A stretch of 64,000 nucleotides of DNA. Origin: Lacticaseibacillus zhaodongensis (GTDB taxonomy: Bacteria; Bacillota; Bacilli; Lactobacillales; Lactobacillaceae). Below, in pieces: positions 8,749-17,327 of this stretch. The stretch covers positions 62,001-126,000 of the forward strand of contig NZ_BLBG01000002.1 of the NCBI RefSeq assembly GCF_009687905.1, given 5' to 3'. The first letter of the stretch is position 1. Each line of letters starts with the position of its first letter. Below the pieces are notes generated by a model. That model was not told where the DNA came from, ran no database searches, and saw only the letters and a program-made list of their open reading frames with translations. The position numbers and the translations under genes are program-made.

Positions 8749-8813
8749 CGCTACAAGACTGTTAATCCGGCTTTCTGCAGCAAAGACAGCTTTGCAGGTG
8801 GTAAAATATGCCT

Positions 8814-8822
8814 AATTGGAAT
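8814..8822. promoter_or_regulatory. AATTGGAAT site before lysR (possible autoregulation)
   Basis: AATTGGAAT matches the halves of the palindrome at 9740-9752 (TTCCAATTTGGAA) and of ATTCCGAATTGG at 9766-9777. Occurrence only around this regulator and lpdC suggests operator sites. Confidence 0.3.
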
Positions 8823-8846
8823 ATATCGACGGGGAGGCATCAATCA

Positions 8847-9755
8847 ATGGAAACTCAGAAGTTGCAAGCGTTCGTCACTGTTGCCGCGACGCGCAGTTAC
8901 ACGGAAGCCGCGGCTCAGCTGTTCACTACGCAGGCTACGGTGTCCAAACAGATCTTGGCGCTCGAAAAGCAGCTGGGAGTGAAGTTGTTTTCCAGGACGC
9001 ATCGCCAAGTTGAGTTGACTCCGGATGGGATGATCCTATTGCCCAAGGCGCAGGCGGTGGTTACTGCCGCCAATGCACTCACGGCTGCGGCCACACGGCA
9101 ACAACACGCCCAGCACGCAATTTTGCGTATTAAAACTATTCCGTCGATTTCTAATTACCGGGCGTTTAACCAAATTGCCAGCTTTCATCGCAAATATCCG
9201 GAGGTCAAGCTGCAAATTAGTGAGGGTGAAAGTGACGCCCTCGCCGCAGCTTTGACCGCTGGCAGCGTGGATATTGTATTCACGCGTTTGCTTGCGGGCC
9301 CGGTGCGCAGCAATGAAACCTTTATTGGCGAGCAGGATGAATTATGCGTGTTGCTGCCCAAGAGCAATTCGCTTGCGCGCAAAAAATCTTTGACTGTGGC
9401 GGACTTGCACGGGGCCGATTTGCTACTGCTAGGGGAGAGCACCCATTTGTTCCAGCCAGTGGCCCAGTTGTTTGCGCGTGCGGGCGTTACGCCCCACATT
9501 ACCTACAAGGGTCAGCGGATCGACCTGATTCTGGGGATGATCAGTCGCGGCTTGGGCGTTTCCATCATGATGGCGAAGGCAATCGACCTTAGTGATTACC
9601 CCAGCCTGACGACCGTGAAGTTAACGCCGACCGTGAGCTCACAATTGGCTTTTGTGCGCCGAAAAGGACACAACAGCTCGGCGAGTGATCAGTTCTGGAA
9701 CTTCATCCATCAACGTAAATACTTAAAGTCAGGGGACTATTCCAATTTGGAATAG
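8847..9755 (+). CDS. LysR-type transcriptional regulator
   Basis: 302 residues. The N-terminal winged helix (METQKLQAFVTVAATRSYTEAAAQL through QATVSKQILALEKQLGVKLFSR) is a classic LysR HTH and residues 90-290 form the effector domain. The start at 8847 follows GGGGAGG at 9 bp; an earlier in-frame ATG (8808) has no RBS. It sits directly upstream of lpdCBD in the same direction and is divergent from the MFS gene, as expected for a TanR-like regulator responding to gallate or related phenolics. AATTGGAAT-like sites lie before its own start and before lpdC. Its stop codon falls in the stem of the hairpin at 9732-9760. Confidence 0.9.
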   Translation: METQKLQAFVTVAATRSYTEAAAQLFTTQATVSKQILALEKQLGVKLFSRTHRQVELTPDGMILLPKAQAVVTAANALTAAATRQQHAQHAILRIKTIPSISNYRAFNQIASFHRKYPEVKLQISEGESDALAAALTAGSVDIVFTRLLAGPVRSNETFIGEQDELCVLLPKSNSLARKKSLTVADLHGADLLLLGESTHLFQPVAQLFARAGVTPHITYKGQRIDLILGMISRGLGVSIMMAKAIDLSDYPSLTTVKLTPTVSSQLAFVRRKGHNSSASDQFWNFIHQRKYLKSGDYSNLE

Positions 9756-9760
9756 TCCCC
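9732..9760. terminator. Hairpin at the lysR stop codon; terminator and/or operator
   Basis: Perfect 13-bp arms (9732-9744, 9748-9760) with a 3-base loop followed only by TTTAC, so a weak terminator. Its core TTCCAATTTGGAA together with ATTCCGAATTGG (9766-9777) may instead be the LysR operator of lpdC. Confidence 0.45.
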
Positions 9761-9829
9761 TTTACATTCCGAATTGGTTGCCCGCCGCTTTCCCCGCATA
9801 ATAAAAGTATCGAAAACGGAGGCAAGCAA

Positions 9830-11302
9830 ATGACTGAAAAATACGATCTACGCAAAGTATTAGCTGAAATCAAGGCCGTTCCGGGGCAATACCACGAAAC
9901 CGACAAGGGAATCGACCCGAACGCCGACCTGGCTGGTGTTTACCGCTACATCGGTGCTGGGGGCACGGTGCAGCGGCCGACTCAGGAAGGCCCAACGATG
10001 ATGTTTAACAACGTCAAGGGTTTCCCCGATTCGCGCGTGCTGATCGGTTTGCAGGCGTCCCGCAAGCGGGTCGGGATGATTTTGCACCACGATTACAAAA
10101 CGCTGGGGCAAATGCTCAACGAGGCCGTTAGCCACCCGGTTAAGCCAGTCATGGTGACGCGGGACGAGGCCCCGGCGCAAGAGGTTGTGCATCTGGCCAG
10201 CGACCCGGATTTTGACATTCGCACCTTGCTCGCAGCCCCAACCAACACGCCAGTTGACGCTGGCCCGTACATCACGATGGGCGTGGTTTACGGCCACAGT
10301 CCAAACGGCGATCAGGAAGACGTCACGATTCACCGGATGGTTCTCGAAGACCGCGATACCATCGGCATGTACATCATGCCCGGCGGCCGCCACATTGGGG
10401 CCTTCTTGAAGGAATACGAAGCCAAGAACGAGCCGATGCCGATCACAATCAACATCGGGCTCGACCCGGCAATCACGATTGGGGCAACCTTCGAGCCACC
10501 GACCACACCACTTGGCTACAACGAGCTGCAGGTTGCTGGTGCGCTCCGCCAGCAGGCCGTTGACGTTGTGCCTGGGGTCGTGGTCGACGCCAAGGCAATT
10601 GCGCGTGCTGAGTGGGTGATTGAGGCGGAGATTCAGCCCAACGTGAAGATGCAAGAAGACATCAACACCAACACTGGTTTTGCGATGCCTGAATTTCCTG
10701 GTTACAACGGCACGGCCAATCCAGCCGTCAACGTGGTCAAAATCAAGGCGGTCACGCACCGGCAGGACCGGCCAATCGTCCAGACGACCATTGGCCCATC
10801 TGAAGAGCACGTCTCCATGGCTGGGATTCCGACTGAGGCTTCAATTCTCAGTTTGGTGGACCGCGCCATTCCGGGCAAGGTCAAGAACGTCTACAACGCA
10901 CCCGCTGGTGGTGGCAAGCTCATGACCATCATGCAGATTCACAAGGATGATGAAGCCGATGAAGGCATTCAACGCCAAGCTGCCTTGCTCGCGTTCTCCG
11001 CGTTCAAGGAACTCAAGACCGTCATTTTGGTCGATGAAGACGTGGACATCTTCGACTGGAACGACGTGATGTGGACCATCAACACCCGCTTCCAGGCCGA
11101 CCGCGACATCATGGTGCTGGAGGGCATGCGCAACCACCCACTGGACCCATCCGAATTGCCGGAATATGACCCGGCGCGGATCCGCGTGCAGGGGATGTCC
11201 TCCAAGCTCGTCTTAGACGGCACCGTGCCGTACACGATGAAGGATAGGTTCAAGCGGGCCAGTTTCAAGGAAATGAGTAACTGGGCTGACTATCTCAAGT
11301 AA
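9830..11302 (+). CDS. lpdC: Gallate (protocatechuate) decarboxylase, UbiD family
   Basis: 490 residues, the length of Lactiplantibacillus plantarum LpdC, with long recognisable stretches (GVYRYIGAGGTVQRPTQEGP, MMFNNVKGFPD, IMPGGRHIGAF, TIGATFEPPTTP, MAGIPTEASIL). UbiD enzymes use prenylated FMN to decarboxylate aromatic acids; this subgroup acts on gallate or protocatechuate. RBS GGAGG is 8 bp from ATG. It is followed by its UbiX-type flavin prenyltransferase and LpdD, and preceded by a LysR regulator, so the set is complete and compact. Substrate choice is by family, not tested. Confidence 0.93.
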   Translation: MTEKYDLRKVLAEIKAVPGQYHETDKGIDPNADLAGVYRYIGAGGTVQRPTQEGPTMMFNNVKGFPDSRVLIGLQASRKRVGMILHHDYKTLGQMLNEAVSHPVKPVMVTRDEAPAQEVVHLASDPDFDIRTLLAAPTNTPVDAGPYITMGVVYGHSPNGDQEDVTIHRMVLEDRDTIGMYIMPGGRHIGAFLKEYEAKNEPMPITINIGLDPAITIGATFEPPTTPLGYNELQVAGALRQQAVDVVPGVVVDAKAIARAEWVIEAEIQPNVKMQEDINTNTGFAMPEFPGYNGTANPAVNVVKIKAVTHRQDRPIVQTTIGPSEEHVSMAGIPTEASILSLVDRAIPGKVKNVYNAPAGGGKLMTIMQIHKDDEADEGIQRQAALLAFSAFKELKTVILVDEDVDIFDWNDVMWTINTRFQADRDIMVLEGMRNHPLDPSELPEYDPARIRVQGMSSKLVLDGTVPYTMKDRFKRASFKEMSNWADYLK

Positions 11303-11338
11303 GTAATATGTAAGCATGATTTTGCAGGAGGGCTCATT

Positions 11339-11956
11339 ATGAAGAAAATCATTGTTGGCATCAGCGGCGCGTCTGGCACCATCTACGGGCTGCGCCTACT
11401 CGAAGCTCTCGCTGCCGACCCGGATGTGGAGACGCACCTGGTCATGAGCCCTTGGGCAAAAGAAAATCTCGCGCTAGAAGCGACCGGCTACACCGAAAAG
11501 GACGTCCGTGCCCTGGCCGACGTGGTTTATGACGACCGCGATATGGGTGCCGCCATTGCTAGCGGTAGTTTTCAAAATGACGGCATGGTCATCGTGCCCG
11601 CCAGCATGAAGACCGTCGCTGGAATCGCGATGGGTTACGCCGACAACCTGATTGCTCGGGCCGCCGATGTTGCGCTCAAGGAACGCCGCCAGCTGATTCT
11701 GGTGCCCCGCGAATCACCATTCAACCAGATCCACCTGGAAAACATGCTGAAGTTAGCCCGCATGGGGGTGGAGATCATTCCGCCCATCCCGGCGTTTTAC
11801 AACCAGCCGAAGACCATTGATGACCTGATCAACCACAACACCATGAAGTTGCTCGACCACCTGCACCTGCAGAACAACTACAGCCAGCGTTGGCAGGGGC
11901 TCGCCGCCGCCAAACAAGCGGTCCGGCGCCAGCAGGAGGCGGTCACTCATGAGTGA
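11339..11956 (+). CDS. lpdB: Flavin prenyltransferase, UbiX family
   Basis: 205 residues; begins MKKIIVGISGASGTIYGLRLLE, the UbiX FMN-binding motif, with MVIVPASMKTVAGIAMGYADNLIARAADV and LILVPRESPFN further on. It makes the prenyl-FMN cofactor needed by LpdC. RBS AGGAGG is well placed. The gene follows lpdC by 36 bp and its last codons overlap the lpdD start by 8 bp. Confidence 0.93.
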   Translation: MKKIIVGISGASGTIYGLRLLEALAADPDVETHLVMSPWAKENLALEATGYTEKDVRALADVVYDDRDMGAAIASGSFQNDGMVIVPASMKTVAGIAMGYADNLIARAADVALKERRQLILVPRESPFNQIHLENMLKLARMGVEIIPPIPAFYNQPKTIDDLINHNTMKLLDHLHLQNNYSQRWQGLAAAKQAVRRQQEAVTHE

Positions 11957-12344
11957 GCAGGAGTTCAGCGTCACTAAAGAAGGCTACACGCTGCGGGCAA
12001 AATTATCCCGTGAGAACCAAGATGTGCTCCTGGAAATCACTGGTGGTGATGTACCGCACTACGGTGTCGTCACCATCGTCAGTCCGCAGCAGCCCATGCA
12101 GACGATTGCGCTGCCGAGTCGGCCAGGGCACAATCATCAAGAGGGCGTCCTGACCAAGCGCATCGCCAGCGTGATCGCGCCGGTTTTGCAAAGCAACGCC
12201 TTCATCATCGGCGGCCTGCACGTTAACCGCATTAGTAAGCAGCAGTTGGCGGCAGCGGGGATGATGGCGCAGGAGCTAGGTGTGCAGATTCGTGATTATT
12301 TGGCGGCACACCCGCGCGCAAAAGTAATTGAGGAATTTAGCTAA
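11949..12344 (+). CDS. lpdD: LpdD, prenylated-flavin chaperone/decarboxylase partner
   Basis: 131 residues, start ATG embedded in the lpdB end (overlap ATGAGTGA). Matches the small third protein that accompanies gallate decarboxylase in lactobacilli (segments YGVVTIVSPQQP, SRPGHNHQEGVLTKRIA and FIIGGLHVNRI). LpdD-type proteins are thought to help load or stabilise the cofactor in UbiD enzymes. No membrane spans. Ends the operon before a strong terminator. Confidence 0.85.
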   Translation: MSEQEFSVTKEGYTLRAKLSRENQDVLLEITGGDVPHYGVVTIVSPQQPMQTIALPSRPGHNHQEGVLTKRIASVIAPVLQSNAFIIGGLHVNRISKQQLAAAGMMAQELGVQIRDYLAAHPRAKVIEEFS

Positions 12345-12350
12345 TATCGC

Positions 12351-12392
12351 AATGGAGCCAGGGCAGCGTAATCGCTACTCTGGCTCCATTTG
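12351..12392. terminator. Bidirectional terminator between lpdD and the DMT permease
   Basis: Long hairpin: AATGGAGCCAG at 12351-12361 pairs with CTGGCTCCATT ending at 12390, followed by TGTTT. It separates the convergent genes. Confidence 0.8.
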
Positions 12393-12393
12393 T

Positions 12394-13266
12394 TTAGCTG
12401 CGACTTGATAGCCACAAGCCGATTAAGGTCAGACAGGCGCCAACAATCAGAATTGGCGTCAGTGCCTCGTGCAGGATCCACACCGAGAAAATCAGGGTGA
12501 TGACCGGCACTAAGTAGATGTAGACGCTACTTTTGACCGCCCCAATGTGCTTGACGGCGGTGTTCCAGGTGACGAAGCAGAGCGCACAGGCACCCAAACC
12601 CAGGAAGAGGATGTTGCCGAGGTTGATGGGCTCAGCAAAAGCGTGGAGATCAATTTTGAAGTCTAAGACCAGCGTCATCGGCAGCATGAACAAAATTCCG
12701 TAGAAGAATGTGTGGCGAGTCGTGAGGATGAGGTTCAGGTTCAGCTCGCTGATTTTTTTAGTAATGATTGAGTAGACCGCCCAGGCGAAGGCCGCCAGCA
12801 CCGCCAGAATATCGCCCAGCGGGTTCAGGTGTAGCGTGGCCCCACTCCAACTAATGAGTATCACGCCGCTGATGGCGACAACGAAGCCGATGTAAAACGA
12901 GTACCGCGGTTTCTCCGTCTTCAAGAAAATCATGGCGAGTAGCGCCGTGAAGAAGGGCGAAATCGTGGTGATGATACCGACGTTACTGGCGGTCGAATAG
13001 GTCAGCGCAATGTTTTCCAGCAGGTAATACATGGTGATCCCACTGAGCCCGGCGGCCACGAACCACCACTCTTGCTTGCGTTGTGCCAGGTGCAAGCGCC
13101 GCGGCTTGATTAACAATAAGGCACAGTAGCCGATGAGAAAGCGGGCAAGCAGGATCTCCAGCGGACTGAAACTGCGCAGCAGGATTTTGGTGGCGATAAA
13201 GGTCGTGCCCCAGATGAGGACGGTGATGGCGGCCGCGGTGTGACCAACAACTTGTTTGTTTTGCAT
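12394..13266 (-). CDS. DMT-superfamily (EamA) permease
   Basis: 290 residues with ten predicted spans in two EamA repeats (about residues 10-140 and 150-285). Typical starting motif ITVLIWGTTFIATK and the repeat-end IFLKTEKP / WILHEALTP. Members export amino acids or metabolites. RBS AAAGGAG is adjacent to ATG. Stands alone; substrate unknown. Confidence 0.9.
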   Translation of the reverse strand: MQNKQVVGHTAAAITVLIWGTTFIATKILLRSFSPLEILLARFLIGYCALLLIKPRRLHLAQRKQEWWFVAAGLSGITMYYLLENIALTYSTASNVGIITTISPFFTALLAMIFLKTEKPRYSFYIGFVVAISGVILISWSGATLHLNPLGDILAVLAAFAWAVYSIITKKISELNLNLILTTRHTFFYGILFMLPMTLVLDFKIDLHAFAEPINLGNILFLGLGACALCFVTWNTAVKHIGAVKSSVYIYLVPVITLIFSVWILHEALTPILIVGACLTLIGLWLSSRS

Positions 13267-13332
13267 GGTGCTCCTTTATAATGACCGAACGATTGAATTG
13301 CATTGCTACCATTATAGCTAAAGTGCAGCCAT

Positions 13333-13370
13333 AAAAGAGCCACAACTTTGAATTCATAAGTTGCGGCTCT
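13333..13370 (-). terminator. Terminator of the XrtG operon
   Basis: 12-bp arms (13336-13347 and 13359-13370) with one mismatch; reverse strand ends in TTTTA. Confidence 0.8.
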
Positions 13371-13378
13371 AGTTTGTG

Positions 13379-14935
13379 TTATAGGTTATCAGGCTTCTTA
13401 ACCTCTGGCGTGTTGCCCCATTTGGTCAAGCGTTGCAACTCGTTAATCGTTGTCGGTGCCAGCAGGGACGCCAGCAGCAAAAAATTGGGCAGCGTTTGAA
13501 TCAGGTAGCGTGAGCGGCCGCCTTCAAAAGCCAGTAGGTAGAGAAAGCTACCGATAATGCCGACCCGCAGCGCGACGATGAAAAGGCTCCGCTTTCCCCA
13601 GGCAAATGCAATCAGCAGTAAGCAGAGGCACCACAGCAACTGCGCGAACCAGCGGAAGTCGCCGAGGTTCGTGCCGTAGAGGTAAACGAATTGCTTGATG
13701 TGGTTGGCAACGCCCGGCCCCGGTTTGGGCTTGGGATTGTCGTTAATGAAGTGGCCCTCCTTGTCCCAGGCAAAAGTGCCATCAGCCGTGTTGTTGGCGT
13801 GCTTTTGGACGAGAAACTTGGCGTAACCGAGCGGGCCCATTTTGCGGATCCGCTCCTTTAACTTGCGCATGGAGTATTCGCTGCGGGCCTTTTTGGTCGG
13901 CAGCACGGCCATCATCAGGGCATCGTGGGCGTTGTAGCCCCCGGCACCGGAGACGCCCATGCTGACGAAGTGAATGGGCGGGATCTCGCGGCCCTTGTCG
14001 ATGGTGATTTCTTGTTGGTTCTCGATTACGTGCTTGAGGCCAACGTAACTACCAGCAAAAGTTGCAACCGTTACGACTGCCAATACCAGCCAGCGCCATG
14101 ACCACTTGTGCGTGTGCAGCGCGTAGAGTGCTAGCACCATCAGGAAGCCGACGCCGGGTACGATTGCGGAAGGCTTGATGAAGTAAGCCGCCACGAAGGC
14201 AAAGGCGAACAGCACCCCACCCAGTGCTTGCAGCAAACTCGGCAGGTGGTTTGTGACCAGTAACGCCGCCCCCAGCAACATCAGGCTGACCAGCGGCAAC
14301 ACCCACGCGTCCGTGTAGGGGACGATAATGGTGGGAAACCAGCAGAGCCACAGCGCGTGGATGTACAAGCCAGGCGTCAGCGCGTCTTTCTTGATAATCC
14401 ACAGTGCCAGCAGGTTCAGGACCGCGGATAGGTCAACCAGTCCCCAAGTGATGAGGTCAAAAGTCAGCCAGGACGTGGAGCCCAGCACGTGCGCAAACCA
14501 GCGCATCACCAGTAGGACCGGCACGTTGTTGTAGTTTTGGCTAAAGTAAGACCGCATGTTGGGACTGGTGACGTCGGTCAGACCTTGGTGCAAGGCGGAC
14601 GCGTCCCAGCCGATTGGTGGGTGAATGTAACTAACGAAAACGCCCTGCCACACGACTACTAGTGCCAGCAAAATGCTCGCGGTCAGGCGGGCGTGGTCCA
14701 CGAAGATGAAGTGGCACAGCTCGCGAAACCTAGGAAAGGCATACAGCCCGATGCAGACGGCGAGCAGAAAGATGACGAAAAAAGCCGTGACGATGGTAGT
14801 GCCGGCACCAGTTTGCCAGTTGTCGCCAATAATCAGGTTCGGATTGAGGAGTGCAAACAGCGTGGTCGCCCCGAACAGGATTCCGAAGAACCAGCCGATA
14901 ACGTGCTGACCAAAATTAAAGAGTTTTTCGCGCAT
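13379..14935 (-). CDS. XrtG-associated polytopic membrane protein (GT-C like, TIGR03766 type)
   Basis: 518 residues with about 12-13 membrane spans and one large loop (residues 315-420) carrying many charged residues and a PKPKPGPG stretch. It resembles the Gram-positive integral membrane family that accompanies exosortase G, with the layout of GT-C glycosyltransferases using lipid-linked sugar donors. An Asp in the first outer loop (HPPIGWDAS) and YNNVP after it occur at the same place as DPYR and YANNVP in the GT-C-like protein at 33319, pointing to a common fold. Last gene of the operon. Catalytic role is inference. Confidence 0.75.
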   Translation of the reverse strand: MREKLFNFGQHVIGWFFGILFGATTLFALLNPNLIIGDNWQTGAGTTIVTAFFVIFLLAVCIGLYAFPRFRELCHFIFVDHARLTASILLALVVVWQGVFVSYIHPPIGWDASALHQGLTDVTSPNMRSYFSQNYNNVPVLLVMRWFAHVLGSTSWLTFDLITWGLVDLSAVLNLLALWIIKKDALTPGLYIHALWLCWFPTIIVPYTDAWVLPLVSLMLLGAALLVTNHLPSLLQALGGVLFAFAFVAAYFIKPSAIVPGVGFLMVLALYALHTHKWSWRWLVLAVVTVATFAGSYVGLKHVIENQQEITIDKGREIPPIHFVSMGVSGAGGYNAHDALMMAVLPTKKARSEYSMRKLKERIRKMGPLGYAKFLVQKHANNTADGTFAWDKEGHFINDNPKPKPGPGVANHIKQFVYLYGTNLGDFRWFAQLLWCLCLLLIAFAWGKRSLFIVALRVGIIGSFLYLLAFEGGRSRYLIQTLPNFLLLASLLAPTTINELQRLTKWGNTPEVKKPDNL

Positions 14936-14947
14936 AGGGGACCTCTA

Positions 14948-15325
14948 TTATGGTAGGTTGCGGCCGGTCACGTCGATGACGTAGGAGCGGGTTGGGGAGT
15001 CGGAGACTTGCAACCGCAGGAGTTGGGCGCCATTTTCGCGAGTTAACTTGTCAATTTTATCAAAGAGGTATTCGGTCACATTTTCAACGGTGGGGTTGAC
15101 CGTCGCAAATTCTGGCAGGTCGTTCAAAAACTTACCGGACAGCTCGTCTAGGGCGGCTTTGATCAGCTTTTCGATGTCAAAAAAGGCCACCATTTTGTTG
15201 ACGGTGTGCAACTCACACTGAATTTCCCAGGTGTGGTTGTGCCGCTTACCGGTGCCGCTTTCCCAGCGGACCGCGTGACTGGCGTTAACGTATGACTTGA
15301 TGATGTAGGTGCGTTGTTTGTGCAT
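14948..15325 (-). CDS. 6-pyruvoyl-tetrahydropterin synthase-related protein, XrtG-associated
   Basis: 125 residues from the ATG at 15325, which follows GAGGAG and begins 1 bp after the glycosyltransferase stop. It has the T-fold pterin synthase pattern with metal-ligand histidines in NASHAV and KRHNHTWE. It belongs to the subgroup found beside exosortase G rather than in folate or queuosine loci; no other pterin gene is nearby. What a pterin-synthase fold does in protein sorting is not known. Confidence 0.82.
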   Translation of the reverse strand: MHKQRTYIIKSYVNASHAVRWESGTGKRHNHTWEIQCELHTVNKMVAFFDIEKLIKAALDELSGKFLNDLPEFATVNPTVENVTEYLFDKIDKLTRENGAQLLRLQVSDSPTRSYVIDVTGRNLP

Positions 15326-15326
15326 A

Positions 15327-16676
15327 TTATTTCTCCTCATCGTGGTGCTCGCGCAGTTCGCGCAGGTCGTCCTTGAGCACCGCTTTTACCTGCTGCGTTT
15401 CCTGATCAAAACCACGCAGCTGCCATGACGCCTTGGTGGTCATGCCGTTGATGATGCCAACCAGCCGGATACCTGAACACAGCATGTTGTATACCGGCAG
15501 GGTGAAGGCGACCCACCACAAACTTGAGTAGTAATGGCGTTCATCTGGGTGCGGCCGCAGGATCAGTAGCACACTGGCAAAATCGATCAGGGATACGAAA
15601 ACATACAGCCCGTAAATGAGCACGTAGGACAGGGCCATGGTGCCAGCCGGATAGCCGAACTGAATCAGAACCACGGAGGCACACATCCAGATCATTTTGG
15701 GGAAGAGGAAAGTGTGGTCGACCATCATGCGCCGAATCAGGAAATTCTTGAAGAACAGTTGCAGCTTGGCGGTGTGTTGCATGTAGTTTGCTGCCACTTC
15801 CATTTCGCCACGTTGCCAGCGCTGGCGCTGGGTGTAAAGCTCATTCAGGCCGCTGATCGGTTCAATGTAGAAAATCGCCTCGGCACAGATGACGACCTTT
15901 TTGCCGAGCCGGGTGCGAATCTGGAAGGTCATGTCCGTGTCTTCGCCGATCGTGTCGGTGTCGTAGAGAAAGGTGTCCATCAAGACTTCGCGGCGAAAGG
16001 CGGAGAAGGCCCCCGACATCGTGAACAGTTGGTCGTGCTCGGATTCAATGGTGCGTCCGGACAAGAAGGCCTGGGCGTACTCGTAGTATTCATTTTGCGC
16101 CAGGAGCTTGTGAAATGGTTTCTTAATGGCGGAGACCAGGTCGTGGCGGGGCAAAATGGAGCCGGTCATCGCCGCGATGTCCGGGTCGTTTTCGAAGCGC
16201 AGCACCATGTTCTCCAGCGCGTGCGCCTCAAGTTCACCATCGCTATCAATGTTGATGACGTAGGTACCGATACTCTGGTAAATCGCCGTGTTCAGCGCGG
16301 TTGCCTTACCCTTATCGGTGTTGACGTAACGCAGGATCAGTTCGGGAAACTTATTTTGCGCCTCGGCGAAAGCCCCGAAGGAATCATCGGTGCTCTGGTT
16401 GTTGGCCAAAATCACTTGCAAGGAGTCCTTGGGGTAAGTCTGCTCGTTCAGCGAGCGGATACAGGCGAATAGGGTGTCCGCAGAGTTGTAAACCGGCACG
16501 ATCACCGTAATCATTGGCCACTTTTGCGGCTGGTCGAGTTTCGGAGCGTGGAGCTGCCGGATAATTAGGCGGCCGGTGGACCAGATGGCGGGGATGATTT
16601 CGACCACAATGGGAATCAGGGTCCAAGTGATCCAGAAGCCCATTTGAAACAGTGTTAAATGTAACCAGTAAAGCAT
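15327..16676 (-). CDS. GT2 processive-type glycosyltransferase, XrtG-associated
   Basis: 449 residues: an N-terminal membrane span, a cytosolic GT-A domain (VIVPVYNSADTL at about 57; DXD-type NIDSDGELE about 155; GEDTDMTFQIRTRLG about 245; QRQRWQRGEME about 285) and three or four C-terminal spans. The ED and QxxRW motifs are those of cellulose/hyaluronan synthase-like enzymes, so a polymer or oligosaccharide may be built. It matches the exosortase G associated GT2 (TIGR03111 type). Positioned between XrtG and the pterin-synthase-like gene. Confidence 0.88.
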   Translation of the reverse strand: MLYWLHLTLFQMGFWITWTLIPIVVEIIPAIWSTGRLIIRQLHAPKLDQPQKWPMITVIVPVYNSADTLFACIRSLNEQTYPKDSLQVILANNQSTDDSFGAFAEAQNKFPELILRYVNTDKGKATALNTAIYQSIGTYVINIDSDGELEAHALENMVLRFENDPDIAAMTGSILPRHDLVSAIKKPFHKLLAQNEYYEYAQAFLSGRTIESEHDQLFTMSGAFSAFRREVLMDTFLYDTDTIGEDTDMTFQIRTRLGKKVVICAEAIFYIEPISGLNELYTQRQRWQRGEMEVAANYMQHTAKLQLFFKNFLIRRMMVDHTFLFPKMIWMCASVVLIQFGYPAGTMALSYVLIYGLYVFVSLIDFASVLLILRPHPDERHYYSSLWWVAFTLPVYNMLCSGIRLVGIINGMTTKASWQLRGFDQETQQVKAVLKDDLRELREHHDEEK

Positions 16677-16691
16677 AACAGGACCCCTTTG

Positions 16692-17303
16692 CTAATTTTG
16701 CTGCGACTTCCGGTCTAGGCGACGCCCGACTAGTTCCCGGTAAACCCCTTGGGCTAGTTGTGAGTAAGTGAACACGTTGTAGTAGAGCGCAATGACTAAG
16801 ACGTAGAACACCAGGCGGCCGATGATGGCGTGGGCGACAAAGTAACTGTCAGCCCCGGCAAAATGCACGATCGTCACAACCACGCTCAGCCGGATGATGT
16901 TGGCCAGGTAGATGAACAGGGTGCCGAACACCGCGTAGAAGAGCTTCTCCCGCCGCGCATAAGTGGGAAAGAAGCAGATTAGTGAGACCAGCGCCGCGGT
17001 CTCGATGATGCCGGAGCACTCGAAGTCGATTCTCATGGTAACGGAGCCCATAGCGGTGGGGATGTAAACCGCACCGGTGCGAAGAATTACTTGACACCAA
17101 TGCGTAATCAGGCCAAATAAACTTTCCCCGTGAATGACCGCATGGGTGAAGAACCACACCCAGTACGGCTGTGCGAAGCCCATGAGGATAAAGAAGAGCC
17201 CAGCACTGCCCACAATGAACATAAAGGCAGAGAGCCGGGCCCGCTTTAACACGGATAGGACGTATAACCACAAAATAGTACCAATTAATAGATATAAGCT
17301 CAT
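16692..17303 (-). CDS. xrtG: Exosortase family protein XrtG
   Basis: 203 residues, six to seven spans. The exosortase/archaeosortase catalytic triad is visible: Cys in DFECSGIIET (about residue 112), Arg in ANIIRLSVV (about 150) and His in FVAHAIIGR (about 172). Exosortases cut and attach proteins bearing a C-terminal sorting tail. The preceding gene encodes a protein with a Firmicu-CTERM-type tail, and the next two encode the partners usually seen with XrtG. RBS AAAGGA. Confidence 0.9.
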   Translation of the reverse strand: MSLYLLIGTILWLYVLSVLKRARLSAFMFIVGSAGLFFILMGFAQPYWVWFFTHAVIHGESLFGLITHWCQVILRTGAVYIPTAMGSVTMRIDFECSGIIETAALVSLICFFPTYARREKLFYAVFGTLFIYLANIIRLSVVVTIVHFAGADSYFVAHAIIGRLVFYVLVIALYYNVFTYSQLAQGVYRELVGRRLDRKSQQN

Positions 17304-17327
17304 AAACGTGTTCCTTTAGACTGAATG

